DNA of 36,566 nt from CAYZXT01 sp964482515 (GTDB lineage Bacteria; Elusimicrobiota; Elusimicrobia; FEN-1173), in the NCBI GenBank assembly GCA_964482515.1, contig CAYZXT010000025.1, positions 1 through 36,566 of the forward strand, given 5' to 3'. A program made the position numbers and the translations under genes. The notes beneath the pieces are model-generated. The model was not told the origin of the DNA. It did no database searches and was given only the letters and a program-made list of their open reading frames with translations. Positions 8,144-15,126 of the stretch are shown here, piece by piece; position 1 is the stretch's first letter, and the number at the start of each line of letters is the position of its first letter.

Positions 8144-8799
8144 TGTTTACCGGGATCGTGCAGGCGGTGGGGGAAGTCAAATCCCGCAAAGGCCCCAAGC
8201 TGGAGATCGCCACGCCCTATACGCAATTGAAACTGGGGGACTCCGTGGCGGTGGAAGGGGTTTGCCTGACCGTTGTCGTCCTTCAACCCTCCGGTTCGGG
8301 GGCGACGCTGACCTTTGACGTCTCCGAAGAGACCTATGACAAATCGACCCTTGGGCAACTGAAAACGTCTTCGCCCGTGAATTTGGAAACCGCGGCCCGC
8401 GTGGGCGACGCCTTGGGCGGGCACATGGTCCTCGGCCACGTGGACGGGACCGGCAAGATCGTTTCGAAACAAACCCTGGCCGATTCCTTCATTTACGAAT
8501 TTTCCGTGCCCTTGAAGCTCCGCCGTTATCTGGTTTCCAAAGGGTCCGTGGCCGTGGACGGGATCAGCCTGACGGTCGTGGACATCCGGGAAAACTCCTT
8601 CACCGTGGCGATCATCCCGCACACCGAGGCGAACACCTCTCTCGGGCGGAAGAAGATCGGCGATCCCGTCAACCTGGAGATGGACATCCTGGCGAAGCAC
8701 GTGGAGCGGCTTTTGGCCGGATGGCGGGAAGCGCCGCCGGAGAATTTGTTCGAGAAGAAAATCGTTTCGTGGGAAGAAGTGGGGAAACATGACCTTTAA
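8143..8799 (+). CDS. ribE: Riboflavin synthase, alpha subunit
   Basis: This enzyme dismutates two 6,7-dimethyl-8-ribityllumazine molecules to riboflavin plus the pyrimidine. The 218-residue protein has the diagnostic N-terminus MFTGIVQAVGEV and two tandem lumazine-binding barrels (about 1-97 and 98-200). The repeats are seen as DSVAVEGVCLTVV and GSVAVDGISLTVVD. GGHMVLGHVDG lies at the second-barrel start. Its ATG overlaps the ribD stop by one base, and its 3' end overlaps ribBA by 11 nt, indicating translational coupling. Confidence 0.97.
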   Translation: MFTGIVQAVGEVKSRKGPKLEIATPYTQLKLGDSVAVEGVCLTVVVLQPSGSGATLTFDVSEETYDKSTLGQLKTSSPVNLETAARVGDALGGHMVLGHVDGTGKIVSKQTLADSFIYEFSVPLKLRRYLVSKGSVAVDGISLTVVDIRENSFTVAIIPHTEANTSLGRKKIGDPVNLEMDILAKHVERLLAGWREAPPENLFEKKIVSWEEVGKHDL

Positions 8800-10000
8800 A
8801 TTTTCATCGATTCCGGAAGCCGTGCAGGAGTTCCGCCGCGGACGGATGCTCATCGTGGTGGACGATCCCGGGCGCGAGAACGAGGGCGACCTCGTCATCG
8901 CGGCCGACAAAACCACGCCCGCCGCCATCAACTTCATGGCCAAATACGGACGCGGCTTGATCTGCGTCCCGATGCTGGGCGACCGCCTGGACGAGCTGCA
9001 GCTTTTCCCCATGGTGGAAAACGGCACGCCTCGGGAAGCGGCCTTCACAATTTCCGTCGACGCACGTAAGAACGTCACGACCGGCATCTCGGCCCACGAC
9101 CGGGCGCGCACCGTCAAGGCCTTGGCCGACCCGCGCACGCGTCCCGAAGACCTGTCCAAACCCGGTCATATCTTTCCATTGCGTTACAAAGAAGGCGGCG
9201 TCTTGGTCCGTTCCGGACACACCGAAGCGGCCGTGGATCTGGCGCGCCTGGCGGGACTGACGCCCGCGGCCGTGATCTGCGAGATCATGAACGAGGACGG
9301 CACCATGGCGCGTCTGCCGCAGCTTTTGCGGATCGCCAAGCAGCACAAGCTGAAGACCATGACGATCCAAGACCTGATCGAGTACCGCCGCCTGCACGAA
9401 AAACTGGTGCGGCGCGTGGTGAACACCAAACTGCCGACGCGCTTCGGCAATTTCCAGATCTATCTTTACGAGGACATCCCCACCGGCGAGCACCACGTGG
9501 CCATGGTGAAGGGAGACGTCTCCGGGCAACAGAACGTCCTGGTTCGGGTGCACTCGTCCTGCTTCACGGGCGACGTGCTGGGCTCCCTGCGCTGCGACTG
9601 CGGCGAGCAGCTGCAAGCGGCCCTCGAGCAGATCGACCGCGCGGGCAGCGGCGTCCTGGTTTATATGCACCAGGAGGGGCGCGGCATCGGCCTCGTGAAC
9701 AAATTGCACGCCTACGTTCTGCAGGAAAAGGGGCTGGACACCGTGGAGGCCAACAAGAAACTGGGCTTCGCGGCCGACCTGAGGGAATACGGCATCGGCG
9801 CCCAGATCCTTGTGGACCTCGGTTTGTCGACGGTGCGTATCCTGACCAACAATCCCCGGAAGATCGTGGGCATCGAAGGATACGGCTTGAAAGTCGTGAA
9901 GCGCGTCCCCCTCGAAATGCCCGCCAACATGAACAACCGGCGCTATCTGGAAACCAAACGGAAACGTATGGGACACCTTCTCAAGATGGGAAAGCTATGA
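8789..10000 (+). CDS. ribBA: Bifunctional DHBP synthase / GTP cyclohydrolase II RibBA
   Basis: RibBA makes both precursors of riboflavin: 3,4-dihydroxy-2-butanone-4-phosphate from ribulose 5-phosphate (N-terminal half) and the pyrimidine from GTP (C-terminal half). The RibB half (about 1-200) shows DPGRENEGDLV, the SGHTEAAVDLARLAG segment and CEIMNEDGTMAR. The RibA half (about 205-403) has the zinc site HSSCFTGDVLGSLRCDCGEQL with three Cys, MHQEGRGIGL and LTNNPRKI. All key residues appear intact in both halves, so both activities are expected. Length 403 is typical. It overlaps ribE by 11 nt and ribH by 4 nt (ATGA). Confidence 0.97.
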   Translation: MTFKFSSIPEAVQEFRRGRMLIVVDDPGRENEGDLVIAADKTTPAAINFMAKYGRGLICVPMLGDRLDELQLFPMVENGTPREAAFTISVDARKNVTTGISAHDRARTVKALADPRTRPEDLSKPGHIFPLRYKEGGVLVRSGHTEAAVDLARLAGLTPAAVICEIMNEDGTMARLPQLLRIAKQHKLKTMTIQDLIEYRRLHEKLVRRVVNTKLPTRFGNFQIYLYEDIPTGEHHVAMVKGDVSGQQNVLVRVHSSCFTGDVLGSLRCDCGEQLQAALEQIDRAGSGVLVYMHQEGRGIGLVNKLHAYVLQEKGLDTVEANKKLGFAADLREYGIGAQILVDLGLSTVRILTNNPRKIVGIEGYGLKVVKRVPLEMPANMNNRRYLETKRKRMGHLLKMGKL

Positions 10001-10497
10001 GACTTCAACGGCACACGCCCCGGTTGGATGGGATCAAAGGCAACGGCCTACGGTTCGCCGTCATGGTGTCGGATTTCAATGTTCCCATCACCGACGGACT
10101 TTTGTCTTATTGTCTGAAGACCCTGAAGCTCGCCGGCGTGGCGCACTCCGATGTGGCCGTGCTCCGCGTGCCGGGCGCCTTTGAGTTGCCATTGACGGGG
10201 CTCACTTTGGCCAAGACGAAGAAATACGACGCGGTCATCGCGTTGGGCTGCATCATCCGGGGCGAGACGCCCCACGACCGCTATATTTCCCAGGAGACGG
10301 CCCGCGGATTGGGCCAGGCGGCGCTGCAGACCGGCGTGCCTATGATCTTCGGCGTGCTGACGACGCTGAACGCGGCACAGGCCCGCGCCCGTTCTGGGTC
10401 CGGCCCGTTGAACAAAGGCCGGGAGTCGGCCCTGGCCGCGCTGCGGATGGCGAACTTGATGCGCACCTTGAAATCCAAAGCGAAGAGGCGGAAATAA
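9997..10497 (+). CDS. ribH: 6,7-dimethyl-8-ribityllumazine synthase
   Basis: RibH condenses the RibB and RibD products to the lumazine that RibE converts to riboflavin, and it usually assembles into pentamers or capsids. The 166 residues include SDFNVPITDGLL, VPGAFELP, ALGCIIRGETPH with the catalytic His, and GVLTTLNAAQARARSG...NKG. The usual GxVIRGxT is here GCIIRGET, a conservative change. The last ten residues are very basic. ATGA overlap with ribBA and a one-base overlap with nusB place it firmly in the operon. Confidence 0.96.
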   Translation: MRLQRHTPRLDGIKGNGLRFAVMVSDFNVPITDGLLSYCLKTLKLAGVAHSDVAVLRVPGAFELPLTGLTLAKTKKYDAVIALGCIIRGETPHDRYISQETARGLGQAALQTGVPMIFGVLTTLNAAQARARSGSGPLNKGRESALAALRMANLMRTLKSKAKRRK

Positions 10498-10955
10498 TGG
10501 GAGCCCGGCGTCAGGCCCGCGAATCGGCCCTGCAAATCCTTTATCTGATGGACATCGGCGGCCTCGGGCTGGAGGAGGCCTCCGCCGTTTTTTGGCGCGA
10601 CAATCCCGTGCCGCCGAGGGCGAGGAGCTTCGCGGACCAGCTGGCCCTGGGGACCGCCGGTCAAAAAGCCTCGCTGGACGTGATCATCACCAAGTACGCC
10701 GAGAACTGGGAGATATCGCGCATGGCGACCATCGACCGGAACATCCTCCGCATGGCGGCCTTCGAGCTCCTCCACCAGCAGGACACGCCCATTTCCGTGG
10801 TGATCGACGAGGCCGTGGAGATCGCCAAGACCTATTCCACCCAGGACTCCGGCAAGTTCGTCAACGGGATACTGGACAAGATCAAGCTCGAACGCCAGCC
10901 CGCGGCCCCTCCCCCGTCGGACAACGACCAAGACGGGACCCGCAGCGCCGCGTAA
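10497..10955 (+). CDS. nusB: Transcription antitermination factor NusB
   Basis: NusB binds boxA RNA together with NusE (S10) and supports antitermination of rRNA transcription. The 152-residue all-helical protein shows the start RRQARESALQILY, the core TIDRNILRMAAFELL and the C-terminal VVIDEAVEIAKTYSTQDSGKFVNGILD signature. A Pro/Asp-rich tail follows. ribH-nusB adjacency is widespread in bacteria and supports both calls. The start overlaps the ribH stop by one base (TAATG), and ligA begins one base after its stop. Confidence 0.95.
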   Translation: MGARRQARESALQILYLMDIGGLGLEEASAVFWRDNPVPPRARSFADQLALGTAGQKASLDVIITKYAENWEISRMATIDRNILRMAAFELLHQQDTPISVVIDEAVEIAKTYSTQDSGKFVNGILDKIKLERQPAAPPPSDNDQDGTRSAA

Positions 10956-10956
10956 C

Positions 10957-12969
10957 ATGGCCAAAGCACCGGCCATTCGCAAAGAGATCGAAAAACTCCG
11001 CGACGAAATCCGCCGCCACGACCGGCTTTACTACGTCAACGCCCAGCCTGAAATTTCCGATATAGAGTACGACCTCCTGATGAAGCGGCTCCAGTCCCTG
11101 GAGCGAGACCACCCCGAATTCCTCACGCCGGATTCGCCCAGCCAGCGCGTCGGCAACGAGCTCACCGGCGCCTTTCCCAAGGTCCGGCACCGCGTCCCGA
11201 TGCTTTCCCTGGACAACACCTACACGGTCGATGAATTGACCGAATGGGGGAAGCGCGTGCTTAAAGGACTCGATCCGGAGGACCGCCCCACCTTCACCGT
11301 GGAACTGAAGATCGACGGCGTCGGGCTGGCTCTCACCTATGAAAACGGCTTTTTGAGCTACGGCGCCACCCGCGGGGATGGCGAGATCGGGGAAGATATT
11401 ACGGCCAACGTCCGGACGATCCGCTCCATACCCCTGAGGTTACACGACCACCCGCCGGCCGTCCTGGAGGTTCGCGGCGAGGTCTATTGCACCAAAACGG
11501 ATTTCCAGGCCTTCAACAATACGTTCAAAGAAACCGGGGAAGAAACGAGTTTCGCGAACCCCCGGAACTTCGCGGCCGGGAGCCTCCGGCAAAAGGACCC
11601 GAAGACCACGGCGCTGCGCCCTCTTCGCTACTTCGTCCATTCCTTCGGGTGGGTCGAAGGCGCGGATTATAAGTCCCATTCCGAATTCCTGAAGGCCTGC
11701 CGCGAACTCGGTCTCGCCGTAGACGAGCGGTTGTCCCATCATCGGACTCTGGAATCGGCCGTGAAGAAATGCCTGGAGCTGCAGGAAAAGCGCGACGAGC
11801 TCGCCTTCGAAGCGGACGGCTGCGTGCTGAAGGTGGATGAGATCCATCTGCAAAAAAAGCTCGGCGTCACCTTCAAGTCTCCCCGGTGGGCCGTCGCCTA
11901 TAAATTCCCGGCCAAGCAGGCCACCACGCGCATGCGCGACGTGGAGTTCTCTGTGGGACGGACCGGCGCCATCACGCCCGTGGCCAAGCTCGAGCCGGTG
12001 GAGATCGGCGGCGTGACGGTCTCCAACGCGTCGCTGCACAATTTCGACGAGGTGAAACGCCTCGACGCCCGAGTCGGCGACTGGGTCCTGGTGGAGCGCG
12101 CCGGCGACGTGATCCCGAAAGTCGTCAAGGTCGTCGCGAGCAAGCGCCAGGGCGATGAAAAGCCGATCGAACCGCCGGTCAAATGCCCGGTCTGCGGCGG
12201 AAGGATCGGCAAGATCAAAGAGGAGGAAGTCTATCTCCGCTGCCTCAACCAATCCTGCCCCGCGCAGATTTACCGCAGCCTCCTCCATTTCGCCAGCCGC
12301 GGCGCCATGGACATCCACGGCATGGGCGACGCCGTCGTGGAAATACTCCTCAACCAGAACAAAGTCCAGGACCTGGCGGACATCTATAAATTGACGCGGA
12401 AGGATTTTTTGGCGTTCGAAGGGTTCAAGGACAGGAAGACCGACAACCTGATCGAGGCGATCCAGGCGTCGAAGAAACAACCCCTGGGCCGTTTCATCTT
12501 CGGGCTCGGCATTCCGGACGTGGGGGAAAAAGCCGCCCAACTCCTGGCCGAACAATTCGGCGGGATCGACGAACTGATGTCCGCCACGGATGAACAACTC
12601 CAGGAAATCCATTCCATCGGGCCGGAGATGGCCAAATCCATCACCGCGTTCTTCCATCAAGCGCCGATCCGGAAACTGATCGAAAAGTTCAAGAAGCTGG
12701 GCGTCGACCCGAAAGAAGAGGTTCAAAAGGCCGGGCCGAAACCTTTCGCCGGGAAGACCATCGTTTTCACCGGGGAACTGACGTCCTTCAGCCGCCCCGA
12801 GGCGGAAAAGATCGCCCACGGCCTGGGCGCCAAGGCCGCGGGGTCCGTATCCGCGAAAACCAGCTTCGTGGTGGCCGGGCCGGGCGCCGGCTCCAAGCTC
12901 CAGAAGGCCCAGAAGCTCGGCGTCGAAGTGATCGATGAAAAAGAGTTCCGCCGCCGGGCCGGGCTATGA
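10957..12969 (+). CDS. ligA: NAD-dependent DNA ligase LigA
   Basis: LigA seals nicks in replication and repair using NAD+. At 670 residues the domain order is complete: Ia domain (1-60, with the YYVNAQPEISDIEYD NMN-binding region), adenylation domain with the catalytic lysine in ELKIDG near residue 119, OB fold, a four-Cys zinc finger CPVCGG...C...C (about 409-433), helix-hairpin-helix repeats (about 450-580) and a C-terminal BRCT domain (about 590-670, starting FAGKTIVFTGEL). Residue 122 is Val where Ala is usual after KxDG, probably harmless. The gene is one base downstream of nusB. The stop overlaps the -35 of the next promoter. Confidence 0.98.
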   Translation: MAKAPAIRKEIEKLRDEIRRHDRLYYVNAQPEISDIEYDLLMKRLQSLERDHPEFLTPDSPSQRVGNELTGAFPKVRHRVPMLSLDNTYTVDELTEWGKRVLKGLDPEDRPTFTVELKIDGVGLALTYENGFLSYGATRGDGEIGEDITANVRTIRSIPLRLHDHPPAVLEVRGEVYCTKTDFQAFNNTFKETGEETSFANPRNFAAGSLRQKDPKTTALRPLRYFVHSFGWVEGADYKSHSEFLKACRELGLAVDERLSHHRTLESAVKKCLELQEKRDELAFEADGCVLKVDEIHLQKKLGVTFKSPRWAVAYKFPAKQATTRMRDVEFSVGRTGAITPVAKLEPVEIGGVTVSNASLHNFDEVKRLDARVGDWVLVERAGDVIPKVVKVVASKRQGDEKPIEPPVKCPVCGGRIGKIKEEEVYLRCLNQSCPAQIYRSLLHFASRGAMDIHGMGDAVVEILLNQNKVQDLADIYKLTRKDFLAFEGFKDRKTDNLIEAIQASKKQPLGRFIFGLGIPDVGEKAAQLLAEQFGGIDELMSATDEQLQEIHSIGPEMAKSITAFFHQAPIRKLIEKFKKLGVDPKEEVQKAGPKPFAGKTIVFTGELTSFSRPEAEKIAHGLGAKAAGSVSAKTSFVVAGPGAGSKLQKAQKLGVEVIDEKEFRRRAGL

Positions 12970-12995
12970 CACGACCGCGCCAATTTTGTTAGAAT
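12966..12995 (+). promoter_or_regulatory. Predicted promoter upstream of recX
   Basis: ATGACA (12966-12971), an 18-nt spacer and an extended -10 TGTTAGAAT (TAGAAT at 12990-12995) form a good promoter. The -35 overlaps the ligA stop. The predicted +1 (about 13002) falls downstream of the nominal recX ATG at 12997. If this promoter is used, translation would begin at GTG 13006 or 13018. Confidence 0.55.
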
Positions 12996-12996
12996 A

Positions 12997-13503
12997 ATGG
13001 CCGTCGTGAAGCGAAGCGTGAAGGACGATGACTTTTCTCTGGCGCTGAATTCCGCCTACCGGATCCTCAAAGCCCGCAGCCGCAGCGAAGCCGAAATGAC
13101 GACGCGCTTGATTGAAAAAGGTTTTGCGCAGGATGTCGTTTCCAAAGTCCTGGGCCGATTGAAATCCCAACGCTATTTAAACGACCCGGCGCTTGCGGCG
13201 GACCTGGCGGACAAATACCGGACCGCCGGCGAGTCCGACGCGAAGGTCCGTGAACGGCTGCTGAGCCGCGGCCTCACCGAGAAATGCGTGAACGACGTCT
13301 TGTCCGTGGAAAACGTTTCGCCGGAAGACAATCGCGTTTGGGACGCCCTTCAGAAACGCGCCAAGACTTTAACGAACGCGCCGCCGGCCGTGGTGATACG
13401 CCGCTTGACGAATTACCTGGCCCGCCAGGGATATGAGCCGGACGTGATCGAACTGGCGATGGAACGTTTTGTTGCCGAGTCAAATTTCAACGAGGAGAAC
13501 TAA
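12997..13503 (+). CDS. recX: Regulatory protein RecX
   Basis: RecX binds RecA filaments and modulates recombination and the SOS response. The 168-residue protein is built from RecX three-helix repeats: ALNSAYRILKARSRSEAEMTTRL is the first, KVLGRLKSQRYLNDPALAADLA the second, with another near the C-terminus. The family is divergent but this N-terminal pattern is characteristic. recA is not in the window. The start is uncertain. ATG 12997 is one base after a strong -10, so GTG 13006 or GTG 13018 may be the true start. The latter would place the first helix near the N-terminus as in other RecX proteins. The stop lies 2 nt before the first purH ATG. Confidence 0.85.
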   Translation: MAVVKRSVKDDDFSLALNSAYRILKARSRSEAEMTTRLIEKGFAQDVVSKVLGRLKSQRYLNDPALAADLADKYRTAGESDAKVRERLLSRGLTEKCVNDVLSVENVSPEDNRVWDALQKRAKTLTNAPPAVVIRRLTNYLARQGYEPDVIELAMERFVAESNFNEEN

Positions 13504-13505
13504 AT

Positions 13506-15110
13506 ATGGAATCCCGTTCCGCTTCTTTGGAGGATAAGCTCATGCCCGAGTCTTTGCCCGTGAAAAGCGCGTTGCTGTCCGTGTCCGACAAAACCGGCCT
13601 CGTGGATTTCTGCCACGGCCTTTCCGAATTGGGCGTCAACTTTTTCTCCACAGGCGGAACGTCCAAGGCACTGCGCCAGGCGGAACTCAAAGTGACGGAC
13701 GTGTCCGACCTGACCGGTTTCCCGGAAATCCTTGATGGCCGCGTGAAGACCCTCAACCCTAAGGTCTTCGGCGGGCTCCTCGGCCTGCGCGACAAACAGG
13801 AGCACGTGCAGCAGATGGAAAAGCACGGCATTCAGCCGCTCGACATGGTCGTCGTCAACCTCTACCCTTTCGAAGCCATGTGCAACGACAACTCCCTGAC
13901 CGAACTCGAGTGGATCGAATACGTCGACATCGGCGGACCCTCGCTGCTGCGCGCGGCGTCGAAGAACTTCCACCAGGTCGTGGTGCTTTGCCATCCCGCG
14001 GATTATCAACCGGTGCTGGAAGAGTTGAAGCAGAACAAGGGGAAACTGTCCTACCAGACGCGCCGCCGCTTGGCTGCCAAAGCCTTCGAACACACGTCCC
14101 ATTACGATTCCGTCATCGCCGCAAGCTTCCGGCAGAAGATGAACGTCCACGATTTCCCAGGCGAGCTTTCCATCGGATTACGAAAACAGCAGGACCTGCG
14201 CTACGGCGAGAACCCGCACCAGAAGGCCGCCGTTTATCAGGAGTCCGGCATGCGGCCCTGGGGCGTGGTCGGCGCGAAGATCCTGCAGGGCAAGGCCATC
14301 TCCTTCAATAATTATCTGGACTGCGACGCGGTCTGGCGCCTGGTGTCGTCCTTCCAGAACCCGGCCTGCGTTATCATCAAGCACAACAACCCCTGCGGCA
14401 CGGCCGAGGCCGAATCGTTGGCGGACGCGTTCAAACGCGCCTACGCCGCGGATTCCGTTTCCGCTTTCGGCGGCATCGTGGGATTCAACCGCGCCGTGGA
14501 CGCCGAGACCGCGCAGGAATTGTCCAAGCTCTTTTTGGAATGCATCATGGCTCCCGGGTATCACGACGACGCGAAAGCCATCCTCGCGAAGAAAACGAAC
14601 CTCCGCGTGCTGGAGCAGCCGACGCTTTTGGCCGATCCCTACGAATGGGACGTTCGCCGCATCTCCGGCGGGTTCCTGCTCCAGGACCAGGATTCCAATC
14701 CCCAAACGGAAATGAAAGTCGTCAGCCGCCGCAAGCCGACGCCCGAGGAACAGATGTCCCTCGAGTTCGCCTGGAAGGTTTCCAAGTACGTGAAGTCCAA
14801 CGCCATCGTCCTGGTTCGCGGGCGGCAGACCCTCGGCGTGGGCGCCGGGCAGATGTCCCGCGTCGATTCGTTGAAGGTCGCGGTGATGAAGATGCAGCAG
14901 TCCCAGGGCCTCGCGGTTTCCGCGCAGCCTCTGGTCCTCGCGTCGGACGGGTTCTTCCCGTTCCGCGACACGCTGGACGAGGCCGCCAAGATCGGCGTGA
15001 CCGCGGTGATCCAGCCCGGCGGCAGCGTGCGGGACGAGGAAAGCGTCCAGGCCGCCAACGACCACAACATGGCGATGATCGTGACGGGCGTCCGCCACTT
15101 CCGGCATTGA
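13506..15110 (+). CDS. purH: Bifunctional AICAR transformylase / IMP cyclohydrolase PurH
   Basis: PurH performs the last two steps of de novo IMP synthesis. The N-terminal MGS-like cyclohydrolase domain (about 15-160) begins KSALLSVSDKTGLVDF, with FFSTGGTSKAL and GRVKTLNPKV. The transformylase domain follows, with LRYGENPHQ, IIKHNNPCG and the C-terminal VIQPGGSVRDEE. Two starts have equally good ribosome-binding sites: ATG 13506 (GAGGAG, 8-nt spacer) and ATG 13542 (GGAGG, 8-nt spacer). The second yields 522 residues and matches usual family N-termini better. The listed start gives 534. It follows recX by 2 nt and precedes alaS by 16 nt. Confidence 0.97.
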   Translation: MESRSASLEDKLMPESLPVKSALLSVSDKTGLVDFCHGLSELGVNFFSTGGTSKALRQAELKVTDVSDLTGFPEILDGRVKTLNPKVFGGLLGLRDKQEHVQQMEKHGIQPLDMVVVNLYPFEAMCNDNSLTELEWIEYVDIGGPSLLRAASKNFHQVVVLCHPADYQPVLEELKQNKGKLSYQTRRRLAAKAFEHTSHYDSVIAASFRQKMNVHDFPGELSIGLRKQQDLRYGENPHQKAAVYQESGMRPWGVVGAKILQGKAISFNNYLDCDAVWRLVSSFQNPACVIIKHNNPCGTAEAESLADAFKRAYAADSVSAFGGIVGFNRAVDAETAQELSKLFLECIMAPGYHDDAKAILAKKTNLRVLEQPTLLADPYEWDVRRISGGFLLQDQDSNPQTEMKVVSRRKPTPEEQMSLEFAWKVSKYVKSNAIVLVRGRQTLGVGAGQMSRVDSLKVAVMKMQQSQGLAVSAQPLVLASDGFFPFRDTLDEAAKIGVTAVIQPGGSVRDEESVQAANDHNMAMIVTGVRHFRH

Positions 15111-15126
15111 TCGAAACCAAACGCCC

